Source: Spartinivicinus poritis (lineage in GTDB: Bacteria; Pseudomonadota; Gammaproteobacteria; Pseudomonadales; Zooshikellaceae). Taken from it: 64,000 bases of DNA. The stretch is taken from NCBI RefSeq assembly GCF_028858535.1, contig NZ_JAPMOU010000003.1:1-64000 (forward strand), read 5' to 3'. The notes beneath the pieces were generated by a model that was not told the DNA's origin, did no database searches, and was given only the letters and a program-made list of their open reading frames with translations. A program made the position numbers and the translations under genes. Positions 1 to 10,200 of the stretch are shown one piece after another (the first letter of the stretch is position 1; each line of letters starts with the position of its first letter).

Positions 1-1
1 C

Positions 2-70
2 ATTTGGCGTGGTCTTAATAGACTATATGAACTGAAGGCAGGCTTTGAGCTAGCCCAAAATTGTGGGTAA
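2..70 (+). CDS. C-terminal end of an unidentified protein (partial)
   Basis: An open frame enters from the left edge and stops at TAA 68-70, giving 22 residues ending in GFELAQNCG. The pattern WRGLNRLYELKAGFELA faintly recalls the C-terminus of some IS transposases, but the piece is too short to assign. It may not be a gene. Confidence 0.25.
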   Translation: MWRGLNRLYELKAGFELAQNCG

Positions 71-307
71 TTAAATGCCATGGAGGGTGGGAATGCAGTT
101 TATGCATGGTGGTATGGATACCACTAATTAGAGCAATGCAGGAGCAATTGCCGAGGAGCATTTAACTGTCATCGCTCCTCACCCCAATCACCTATTTCAA
201 TAGGCTCATGAGGCTTCGTCACTTGATGGCCTCACCTAAAAACCCTTCGCATTGGGTATATACCATGTTATCTGTACGCCTAAAAATCATGCGCGAAGAG
301 TATAAGA
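71..307. other. Intergenic, no gene seen
   Basis: No coding potential is recognised. The only structure noted is an imperfectly placed inverted repeat, gaggagc at 153-159 and gctcctc at 174-180, with no T-run. It could be an old mobile-element end or chance. Confidence 0.4.
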
Positions 308-1909
308 TTATTTACGAACAATTTTCTTTTCAGACTGATAATCTGCAACTGTAATGGGACTATGTCGACTCATATACTCACTGAGTACCTCAGCATCAAC
401 AAAGCCACTGTTGACATAATTGGGGTGATTATCCAATTTTGGATACCCATCTCCGCCTGCAGCAATATAACTATTTAAAGCCATCCGATAAGTTTTTGCA
501 GGGTCGATTGACTGCCCTTTAATAGTGGCTTTAATCAGTTTGCCTTGCTTTATCAATAAATGAACACCAGAAAACTGCGCAAATGCACCTGAGTCTGTTG
601 GTTTAGCAGCAAGCACCTTTAAATAGTCCAATAGCTCTTTACCAGTCAAATCGACTTTAGCCACTAAATTGCCAAACGGTTGCACTTTTAAAACATCTTT
701 ATAGGTAACAGAGCCCGGCTCTATACTGTCACGAATGCCTCCGGAGTTCATGACGGCTAAATCTGCCTGCATTTTTTCCTGTTGCGCTTTAGCAACCAAC
801 TCACCTAAATTGGTTGGCTGGAAACGGACCACATGACGATCGCCTTCTAATTTACCATCCAACTTGGCAACCTCTTTACCTAACTCCACCTGCCCTTTTT
901 CCTGATATGGCGTTAAAAAGGCTTTCAACTCTCTGTCTTCAGCAATCGCTTTGCCAATTAATACCCGCTCTTCTTTATTACCTTGTTTAACCTTTTTCGT
1001 TAAATTAACTGGAATGAGCTGATAGTTAGTCAGGGTCAATTCCCCACCTGTAAACTCAAAGTCAGCCCGGCCTACATATTTGCCCCATTCATAGGCCTGC
1101 AAAATCAATGTGCCATTTTGCTTATCCGGTTTAAATAAAGGATCTTGAGAGTGCCCTCCCACAATGACATCCAAGCCATTCACCTGCCTGGCCAGACTAA
1201 CATCACCGGGTGCATTAATCCCATGCTTAGCATTAGGGTAATGCCCCATATGGGTCACAGCAATAACCACTTGCGCCTGTTGTTTTAACTGAGGAACTAG
1301 TTGGCTAGCCTCAGTAATGGGGTTACGAAAATCAACTTCACTAATATATTCCGGATTACCTAATTTAGCAGTATCTTCTGTTGTTAAACCTAAAACAGCG
1401 ACTTTTAATCCATTTAAATTAAACGTGGTATGCGCAGGAAACAGCCGTTTACCTTGCTGATCATAAATATTGGCTGATAAAAATGGAAAGTCGACCCAAG
1501 TCTGCTGTTTACGCAATACCGCCAGTGGATTATCAAATTCGTGATTACCAAGCGCCATGGCATCATAACCTAACCGTTCCATTCCTTTAAAATCTGGCTC
1601 AGCATCCTGCAAATCTGACTCAGGCACGCCTGTATTAATGTCTCCCCCAGACAATAACAACACATGGCCACCCTCAGCAGCAACCTCTTGACGAATTTGG
1701 TCTATTAAGGTTTTTCTTGCAGCCAGTCCATATTCACCATGACGGTTTGGCCAAAAGCGTCCATGGTGATCATTGGTATGCAGCAGAGTAACTTTGTATG
1801 TTTTTTCATCATCATACGACGCAGGCAACCACGCACAACTTGATACGACTACGGCTGCAGCAGCTAACACCCCTAACCGATATAAACGTGACTTCATTAT
1901 GTGTTTCAT
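308..1909 (-). CDS. 5'-nucleotidase / UDP-sugar hydrolase family lipoprotein (UshA-like)
   Basis: The 533-residue protein has the calcineurin-like metallophosphoesterase signatures: LLHTNDHHGRF near residue 41, GGDIN, GNHEFDN, VTHMGH and GGHSQD. These are followed by the typical 5'-nucleotidase C-terminal substrate domain (NSGGIRD, VQPFGN, YIAAGGDGYP). Family members hydrolyse periplasmic or surface nucleotides and sometimes UDP-sugars for nucleoside salvage. The N-terminus is a hydrophobic signal followed by VVSSC, a lipobox-like site, so a lipoprotein is likely. A second Met at residue 5 is an alternative start; neither has a strong ribosome site. It stands alone, with no operon partner. 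Confidence 0.92.
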   Translation of the reverse strand: MKHIMKSRLYRLGVLAAAAVVVSSCAWLPASYDDEKTYKVTLLHTNDHHGRFWPNRHGEYGLAARKTLIDQIRQEVAAEGGHVLLLSGGDINTGVPESDLQDAEPDFKGMERLGYDAMALGNHEFDNPLAVLRKQQTWVDFPFLSANIYDQQGKRLFPAHTTFNLNGLKVAVLGLTTEDTAKLGNPEYISEVDFRNPITEASQLVPQLKQQAQVVIAVTHMGHYPNAKHGINAPGDVSLARQVNGLDVIVGGHSQDPLFKPDKQNGTLILQAYEWGKYVGRADFEFTGGELTLTNYQLIPVNLTKKVKQGNKEERVLIGKAIAEDRELKAFLTPYQEKGQVELGKEVAKLDGKLEGDRHVVRFQPTNLGELVAKAQQEKMQADLAVMNSGGIRDSIEPGSVTYKDVLKVQPFGNLVAKVDLTGKELLDYLKVLAAKPTDSGAFAQFSGVHLLIKQGKLIKATIKGQSIDPAKTYRMALNSYIAAGGDGYPKLDNHPNYVNSGFVDAEVLSEYMSRHSPITVADYQSEKKIVRK

Positions 1910-2294
1910 ATGCTTTACTTATTGTCTCAGTTTTTTAGGCAGCCGCTACTATACCAAAACCATTACCTAGTGATAATGTTTTTTAGACTAGTCTGACCCT
2001 ACATTAAAAATGGTTTAAAAGGAGTGATGCAGGCTGTTCAGCAACCGCAATAAAAGGGGGTTAGCTATTCTTTTATTCCATCAAACAGATGCACATGGGG
2101 CATTAATATATAAAATAATTATTCAATAAAAGCTAATACTGGAAGGTAGCTGTTAATCGCTATTTTTCAGCCAATTTAGGTTTATCAATACATTCTTATC
2201 TGGTGAGCTATTATCAGGCAGTATCTAGCACTACCTGTTTTTTCTAGCAATAACCATTAACTATAAACAGATTAGGACACCTCTAATAATTGAA
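1910..2294. other. Intergenic, no gene seen
   Basis: About 385 bases between two minus-strand genes. It is AT-rich with no ORF of note. It probably carries the nucleotidase promoter at its left end, but no clear -35/-10 pair could be picked. Confidence 0.4.
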
Positions 2295-2528
2295 CTAAAA
2301 GCTCTCAACCACATTAATTTGAGTAACTCCTAGTTCTCTCAACACCCCCGTAGCATTATCCAGTGAGTGGTATAACTTTTCGTGACCATGTTGATCAGTT
2401 AAAGGAAACTGATGGCCGCTTAAGTCTTCCACCACAACAGCCCAACCATTCCCTGTCTCACTGGTTTTAAGCAACCCTTCCCTTACCTGGTGACAGTTCA
2501 CCATGGTTTGTAACTTGGCATATTCCAT
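2295..2528 (-). CDS. Small conserved-type protein of unknown function
   Basis: The 77-residue product starts at ATG 2528, with AGGTG five bases upstream; a GTG two codons earlier is less likely. The sequence has a compact mixed alpha/beta look: a helix with NCHQVREGLL, then strands GWAVVVEDLSG and HQFPLTDQHG, then a helix LYHSLDNATGVLRELG and a final strand INVVESF. I have an impression of similar stand-alone proteins of this size in pseudomonad-type genomes but cannot name a family. It is monocistronic, with no signal peptide or membrane segment. Confidence 0.6.
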   Translation of the reverse strand: MEYAKLQTMVNCHQVREGLLKTSETGNGWAVVVEDLSGHQFPLTDQHGHEKLYHSLDNATGVLRELGVTQINVVESF

Positions 2529-2648
2529 ACTCACACCTATAACGATGACTACCCTATAAAGTATAGCTAATATAAAAAATAGGTAGTGAAGTCACTCTAT
2601 TACAGTTAGCAAACAGCTGTAAAAAGCCTATAAAAAAATAACTTTAAT

Positions 2649-3143
2649 TTACTCGTGCGCTAATAACCAGGTTTTCATTAATTTAGCCAGTTGTGCTTTT
2701 TCTTCTTCACTAAAACAAGCCAGCATTTGTTGTTCATTGTCCACATGTGCTACAACAGCAGTATCAACTAGCTGTAGGCCTGTTTCAGTTAGCGCAATCA
2801 ACAAGCTCCTGCGGTCTGTTGCTGATGGCTGTCGCTTAATAAGTCCCCGTTGCTCAAGCTTATCTAACCTTGCTGTCATGGCTCCAGAGGTTAACATGGT
2901 GGTGTTATAAAGTGTTGTAGGTGTAAGTGGCTCGCCTCCTCTTTTTAAAGCAGCTAACACATCAAATTCAGCAATAGTCAAACCATGCGACTTAAGCACA
3001 GCTTTTATTTTTGGTTCAACAATACTGCTCATTCGACTTAAGCGACCAAAGATAGCCATTGGGCTCACATCCAAGTCTGGCCGCTGTTGTTGCCACTGTT
3101 CCAAAACCAAGTCCACATGGTCTTTTCGCATACATTCCACCAT
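2649..3143 (-). CDS. MarR family transcriptional regulator
   Basis: The 164-residue protein has the MarR winged-helix arrangement: a helical N-terminal dimerisation part, then LTIAEFDVLAALKRGG, the recognition-helix region LYNTTMLTSGAMTARLDKLEQRGLI, and the wing KRQPSATDRRSLLIALTETG. It is divergent from the EamA exporter gene, with 134 bases between. That gap contains a perfect TATCTTT-n4-AAAGATA palindrome, typical of a MarR operator. Local repression of the exporter and autoregulation, relieved by a ligand, is the inferred role. Starts at Met1 or Met5 are both possible. Confidence 0.92.
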   Translation of the reverse strand: MVECMRKDHVDLVLEQWQQQRPDLDVSPMAIFGRLSRMSSIVEPKIKAVLKSHGLTIAEFDVLAALKRGGEPLTPTTLYNTTMLTSGAMTARLDKLEQRGLIKRQPSATDRRSLLIALTETGLQLVDTAVVAHVDNEQQMLACFSEEEKAQLAKLMKTWLLAHE

Positions 3144-3193
3144 TGATGAAAAACCTGAGCTAGTCTGCCAGTGCTTAACTATTTTTTAAAGTA

Positions 3194-3211
3194 TATCTTT
3201 CTATAAAGATA
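3194..3211. promoter_or_regulatory. Candidate MarR operator
   Basis: TATCTTT CTAT AAAGATA is a perfect 7-4-7 inverted repeat in the marR-eamA divergent intergenic region. A further ATCTTT (near 3220) and TAAAGATA (near 3245-3252) repeat the half-sites closer to the exporter start, so two dimers may bind. Protein binding is inferred. Confidence 0.55.
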
Positions 3212-3277
3212 CTTGACGTTATCTTTAAGCTAATTTACTTTATATAAAGATATTTTACGTAAAGGATTCGTTGTACG

Positions 3278-4171
3278 ATGAAGTACTTGATTGCCGCACT
3301 TACACCCATTTTTTGGGGGAGCACTTATGCTATCGTCAACCTATGGCTAACTGACTTATCCCCCTTATGGGTTGCAACTTGGCGCGCATTACCTGCAGGC
3401 ATTATTCTGATTTTACTTACCCCAAAAAAACTGCGGGTACTGCCAGTCAATGCCTTTAAATTGACTGGGCTAAGCTTAATCAATATCACAGCGTTTTTTG
3501 CACTGTTATTTATCGCCGCTTATCGACTGCCAGGGTCGGTTGCCGGTACTCTCACTTCCACACTGCCATTACAACTGCTGTTACTTAACTGGGTTTTTAA
3601 TAAAATAAGGCCAGCTTGGTCTTGGCTGTCACTTTCATTACTTGGGGTAGCGGGGATTGTTTTATTATTGAACCCTTCTGCTAACCTAGACCCTATTGGT
3701 GTTACAGCCGCCTTAGGTGCCACATTATTAATTGCTACATCGGCTATTTGGGTACAACGCTGGCAAGTTGAAAATATTATTGGTTTGACCGGTTGGCAGT
3801 TACTGATTGGAGGCCTGTTATTGGTCCCTCTTGCCTGGATAGTTGAAGGCCCTGTACAAATCCCTGCAATGAATCAAGTGCCCGCCCTTTTATGGCTAAG
3901 CCTAGTCAACACCCTGTTAGCTTACTTGATTTGGTTTTGGTCTTTAAAACACTTGGGTAGCCATATCATTGGCTTATTGGCGTTACTTAACCCAATCACT
4001 GCCGTTGGATTGGGCTTGTTACTGGTAGGTGAGTCGCTTTCTTTCATGCAGTGGTTAGGTGTAACGTTAGTGTTAAGTGCACTAATTTTAATGAAGGTAA
4101 TTAATCGAAAAACCCTGGTCAAAGCAAAACCTTCAATAAATTCACCTTCGACCAAACATAAAGCAGTTTAA
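3278..4171 (+). CDS. EamA/DMT family permease (RhaT-like drug/metabolite exporter)
   Basis: This 297-residue integral membrane protein has about ten hydrophobic helices and the two-repeat EamA layout. It begins MKYLIAALTPIFWGSTYAIVN, with the family-typical WGSTY at the end of helix 1, and the second repeat ends near LLNPITAVGLGLLLVGE. Members export small metabolites or drugs at the inner membrane. The divergent MarR gene and shared operator suggest substrate-induced expression. The C-terminus is basic and cytoplasmic-looking. The substrate cannot be told from sequence. Confidence 0.9.
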   Translation: MKYLIAALTPIFWGSTYAIVNLWLTDLSPLWVATWRALPAGIILILLTPKKLRVLPVNAFKLTGLSLINITAFFALLFIAAYRLPGSVAGTLTSTLPLQLLLLNWVFNKIRPAWSWLSLSLLGVAGIVLLLNPSANLDPIGVTAALGATLLIATSAIWVQRWQVENIIGLTGWQLLIGGLLLVPLAWIVEGPVQIPAMNQVPALLWLSLVNTLLAYLIWFWSLKHLGSHIIGLLALLNPITAVGLGLLLVGESLSFMQWLGVTLVLSALILMKVINRKTLVKAKPSINSPSTKHKAV

Positions 4172-4184
4172 AGGGCATCTCTAA

Positions 4185-4218
4185 TAATAATGCAGCAAAT
4201 AAATCTGCTGCATTATTA
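4185..4218. terminator. Perfect hairpin between convergent genes
   Basis: TAATAATGCAGCA (4185-4197) pairs perfectly with TGCTGCATTATTA (4206-4218) over an 8-base loop, between the ends of the convergent eamA and giant-protein genes. There is no strong T-run, so termination efficiency is uncertain; it could serve both directions. Confidence 0.55.
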
Positions 4219-4242
4219 AACTGTTTAGCCTTGCAAAATAGG

Positions 4243-7200
4243 CTAACTAAACTGCATATTCTCAACTTCCCTTCGTTTAGCCGCTAAATTGACAAGGTAT
4301 TGAATATTATCTTCACCAAAAATAATTCCAGCATGTACATCTTGCCCAGCCTCTAAAGCAGCTGCTTGACGAAAATCTTGGGCATCATACATTTTTAATG
4401 TGAGTTTCGGCTTATTTTCTTCATAATCAGGTATTACTACCTGCAATTTTTCTCCATTAGCATGAGGAGCAGTACCCTCTATCACAAAGTCATTGCCACT
4501 AAAATAATATTCCGCCCCTATACTGATATTAAATGGCAACCAGAGGGTAATATCGTCATTCCCATCAACATCCAATGTTTTTACTCCCTTAGCAGTTGAT
4601 GTAAAACGCACCTGGTCTTGTCCACCCTGTGGTTTAATGCGGTCATTGCCTACCGAAGCAATAATGATATTACTGTCTCCATTTCCCAGCATCACATCTG
4701 TTTCTTCACTATCTTTAATCATTGGTTGCTCAGCGGTAGCCTGTATCGGTTGATGTAATGAGTTATCAACCACCTGCTCTCGAAAGTTGTCCTGATCAAT
4801 AATAAAGTGAAAATAGGCTAATAATTGAGCTTTTTCTTTATCATTATCATTTGGGTAATAAAGCTTCCCTTTGCTAATATCCGTCAACACCCCTTTCTCT
4901 TTGACAATACGCTGAAACTCAGCAACTGACACCCCCTGCGTCTGACGATGAGTTAATCGGTTACCAGGGCCTGAGCCACTATCAACCACTAAATGCTGGC
5001 CCCTGGCACCATCATAACGGAACCACATACCTTTTAATGGTTCTTTATCATCAGCATCCTGATAAATACGCCAAGTAGTGGGATCTACAATAAAAGATTG
5101 GTTCTTATCAGGGGTATCACCAAACAACCAACGCCCATCTTCCAACACCTTAGCTTCATAAGGCGCAATGCGGGTATTTGCCTGATTGGGGTCTAAGCGT
5201 TGCTGGCTATTTTCCAAGGTGTTAAATACTACACTATGATTATTGATATCATAGTGTGCATTCCCATATCGATTCCCCTGCAAGTCATATACATCCCCTG
5301 TTAAAGGGCTGGCAATCATGCCATTAGCAAAGCGCCATAAGGGGCCATCCAGCTGTGCTAATCCCACCGAAGTCTTATCTATTTCAGAAACACCTGCAGG
5401 TTTTGTTAAACCTTGCTGTGATTTAGCCTCAAACCCGTAGACAGATAACTGCCCCTGTGCATCGGTATGAAAACTAGCTACCCCATCGTCAAACTGGGCA
5501 ACAAAAGAGGTATAACCCGGTATCTGACCAACATTTAATAAAGCGTATTTGTCTTTGCTCATCCATAAGGTATTACCAGACTGTTGAATGTCAGCAAAGT
5601 TAACACCCTTAAAGCGTAACTGACTGCCATCATTAATCGTATCCAAAGCCACTCCCACACCTTTATCAACATCCAGCAGACTCAGCTGACTGCCTGCTGC
5701 ACGAATGTGAAAAGTCCCATTGCCTTTTAAAGACAGCTGACTTTGTGCAGCTGATAAATTAATTTGTTGAGTTTTCTCATGCACATAATGAGTCGTTTGT
5801 GGCAATAGCTGAGTTAACGACTGAGCCCGCTGTGTAAGCGATTGTAATTGGCTTGGACCAAGGGTAATAGCAGAACCAGATTGACCTTGCACATTGAGTA
5901 CAATAGAAGAGTGGTCTTCAATACGAATAAATCGGTCATGGTTTTGTTTATCACGAATGCGCAGCCCTTTACCATCATTCGTAGCGAAAACTTCCAAATG
6001 ATCTAAGGCTACCCAATCAGTTAAATCAACGGTATTAATTTTTCCCGGAGCCAGGCTATTGTTATTGAGTCTCAGCGACTGTACATCTTCTGTAAGATAA
6101 AATGTACTTTTATCCCCTTCTGATTTAACAACCCCTTTTTTACTGCCAATATGGAAAATATTACTCTCCCCTTGGCCGGTTCTTAGCTTCAGGTTATCAG
6201 CATTACCGAGGATAAATGTTTTACCAGCGATTACACCTTGACTAGCACTTGTTCTTAAGTCGGCATCAATTTCTGCTGTTTTTGAATTACCTTGAATAAG
6301 CAGTGTTTCAGTTTCCGCTGCAGTAAGACTTGAGCCAGAAACCGTTTCTGTTATTTTAATAAAGCTTTCTTGCTTATCTAATCGATATTTCCACTCATAT
6401 TCGAAGTCTTGAGATGGCCTGACTCGAATAGTATTAGGTGTTGGATTTGCTTCAGAATCCGGTAGTGCCGCTATACTGAACGCTGCAGTGTCGTTTCCCT
6501 CTTTCCCTACAAAATAAAGCTGCTTATTAGCATGATTAGACTCACCTTCTTTGGGTTCAGATTTTATCGCCGGGGCCACATAACGAACTACATCTGACAG
6601 ATGTCCTCCCACATAACTTTGCTCAACCGCTTCATCAGTATAAAAGGTGTTTTGCTTATCCTTAAATCCTGCAACAACTGGAATTTTACTATCGCCGCCT
6701 AATGGATAATCTGACAAAAAGGTACGTGAACCTGTATTGATGGTTTTTTCCAGCCGCCAGGCATTCAAATTACCATGAGAAACATAACCCGTTGCATCAA
6801 TTAACTCAATCCCGCTCCAGTTAGGATCAAAGTATTCATTCATATTAAAAAAGGTCACTTTATTACTATCACCAAAGCCCCTTTTTTCTGTTAGTACATG
6901 GGCTGGATTAGTCCTTACCTGGTGTACTTCATCACCATGTTCATCTTTTTCTTTAATCCTTAAGGTATGAGGGTATTTACCAAATAAAAATAATTCACTG
7001 GTCGGGAATAACCCAGAAGTATCAGTGATTGAGTCGCCTATGGTTCTAAATACCTGTTGTGATATTTGATCCTGTTCTGTTATCAATTGTTTGCGCGCAT
7101 TAATCGCTTTTTGTCGCCGGGCGTCTTGTAACTCCTGATGCCACGACGTTTTATCATCCAGACCAAAGAATGCCGCAGCTCCGTAGCCTAACTTTTCATA

Positions 7201-10200
7201 CCAGGCTAGCGGACGCACTTCTTTTTCAAAAGTATCAACTGTTTTTGCTGCTTGAATGCCTTGACTGATAGCAGATGCCACTAGCGCACCTACAGCCAGG
7301 AAAGGCCCTGCTGGTGTTGCAGCAAAGGCAACAGCCGCAAGTCCTAAAGCACCACTGGCAATGTCAAATGTTGATGAGGCAATGCCATAACCATCACCAT
7401 TTCTAATTGCAGCATCTAAACCAAACGCACCATTAACAATATCTAAACCACTGGTAATCACCCCTAAAGGGCCTGCTGCCTTGCCGAGTTTACCTAACTT
7501 GCCAAGCTGGGCTAAGCCATCGGAACCGCCAAATACTTTTGCCAATGCCTTAGTAGCAGAGCCCGCTTTTGGTAGTTTTAAATTAAATTTCTTGGCTAAA
7601 TCACCTACACTGGCAACACCCGATAATACTTCTTCGGCTGCACCTAATAACGTTGATGATGCTTGTAAGCGCTCTAATGGTGAATTACCAATCCCATACT
7701 CACCTAGAACTCTTAAGCCATTGGCAGTACCAAATGCAGAGTAAGCTGACAATGCTCTAGAGCCTTGCCCACTATCAATGATTTTTTTCCGAGTGTTATA
7801 TCGTTTCTGTACGATATCAGCCAAGTTAAGTGTTAATTTGTCTGCATCCGATAAGTTTGAAACAGCACTTGCATCAACGGAGCGAGTCACAGACGCTGCT
7901 TGATTACTATTACTTGTGCCTGCCAGGTTGTTTCTGTCGTATGTTATTTCATAACTGCCATCTGCGTTAATATTAATTTCAGTAACATGAGGGCCAGCAA
8001 AAGGATCTACAACAGCTGTAGTATCGGTATTAGGTTGGCTATTAAGTTTGCTGACAATTGTTGATTTTTGACTATCAGCCCAGGCATTTAGCTGACCAAG
8101 AAATTGATCATAATCACTGGCGGTTGACAACAACGCTTTGGTTTTATCAACAAACGTTGTTTCAGATTGCGTTAGCGGAGCAGTGGCTGCCGTAGTGAGC
8201 CTTGCGTTTTGCACTAAATGCTGATTACGGGCAAAATTAGTTGAGTCATGCAATAAAGCCAATGTTGCTTGGTCAAAGTCCCAACTTAGTCGATGCGAAG
8301 CATCACCTAACAACGCATCAGTGAAGTCAGTGGTACTGGTAATTTGCTTGCCATCTACTTTTAAGCCAAGTGTATAAGCTTCTGATTTTTTTAGGCTAAT
8401 CCAGCCGTTTTTATCACTCCACACACTAATGGTGGCATCGTTGGCTTTGATCCGCTCATATTCGGTAACCACCTTTGTTACACTACGATCAGCAGGATTA
8501 TATGCACCTTGACTAACCACATTAGGCCGATTTGTCTGGCTGCCTTGTGTCGTATAATCCGGGGCTGGTTCGTAAGGCGGTTGTGCAGCTATTTTAAATT
8601 GCTGGGTAAAATCTTTTTTCGCCACAAACACTTTAAATGCACTGCCATTACCCTCTGCTGTAACCAGCTTTTTCAAATAATCATCAATCGCTCCGTCTTG
8701 CTGATGATGCTTATTATGAAATGCTTTAATTTGCTGGCCCTGAGCATTATACACATTAACCTGATCATGTTGGCTACGTGTCACCGTATAAACCGGCAAC
8801 CAATGCTCGCCCACCTGTTGCATGATGACTGCTCCACCCGCACCAGGCTGCTTCATTTGACTAGCCGCTTCTGATGCCGCCTGAGAGGCTGACGCTTTCC
8901 CTTTAAAACGGCTATGATCAATGGTTTCAAATAAACCATTGGTACCAAAATTAGCTTCTTTACCTAAGTTTTCTTGATAGGCATCAAAGTGAGCGATATC
9001 AGCTAGTTCCTGTGGTGAAGCCTGACCGGTTGCTTCCAGTTGACGAATCTTAGCTATTTCCTGGCTATTCTTCACAAAATCCTTTTGCCTAGCATGAGCG
9101 CTTTGACCTAAATCATTATAAATTAACTGTAGTGCACGCCCTCTATTTTGAAACAACGATGAAATGCCACGGGTTTTATCGGTAATATCGGAAACACCTA
9201 GTTTATGGTTGACTGTTTCGGTGTAAATAGCGTTTGTAAACTTCATTTCATTAGTACTATTCACACTAACAAATACCGCTCCCAACCCTCTTTTATGTTT
9301 AATATTTCTATCTTCAATTAGGTTATAGCCTGATAATTCAAAGCTATCTTTATTATCCAAAATAGCCTGAATTTTATTTTTATCTGTTTCAGACAAAGAT
9401 TCAAAATCCTGTCCAGATAAAATAGTATTAATTTCCTGATATTTATTATCCCGTAAACGAAATTCAACATTTAGTGATGTTGTGCCACCTTCTGTTTTAT
9501 GCTTCAGCGCATTCTGCAATCGCCATTTAGCATCTGGATCATTTTGGAAGAATCGCTCTAAGGGGGGATACTTTTTAATGGTGTTATCAAGGTTATCTGC
9601 CGACAACGGTATACTGGTAATGTTGATAAATCGATTGGCCTTAGCAGTCTCATCACCGTCTGCTGGCACAACATCAGTTGGTTTGGGCGACTCAGTGGGT
9701 TTTGGATTACCTTTTAGATCAGGTAGTTTTTTTTCGCCAAACGTATAACTAAGAAACGAGCCACCTATTGTTGATGAAATAACACCATCGGGGCTGATTG
9801 AAGGATAAGTCACTTTTGCTGGCCTACCCCATAAAAACCCAGAAACTTTAAATTCGGTATCAGAAAAATAGCTAGACAGTTTGTCGTTCTGATACGTTAA
9901 ACTAAAATCTGGTTTATCGGCATCAAAGGCTGAATCTGCTTTCCATCGCAATACGACATCTTTAGTCACATGCAAAGAGATACCAGGGACGAGCCCAGCG
10001 GATTTACCCAAGCCTACCGCACCTGAATTCCCCGTATTAAATGGAGAATCAACCCCACCACCAAACTTACCTGCTAAGTCACCTTCAAGCGTCAGAGGCT
10101 TGATTTCAAGTTCTTTACTCACTTGAATAGTATTTTTACCATTTGGCTTACGCTGGGCATTTTCCACAACCCAATTAAAGTCTAATTTATCGGTACCGTC

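Noticed and set aside
8509..8874. 121-codon plus-strand frame inside the 2352-residue gene
   Set aside because: Antisense shadow without start signal; the minus-strand frame is continuous through it.
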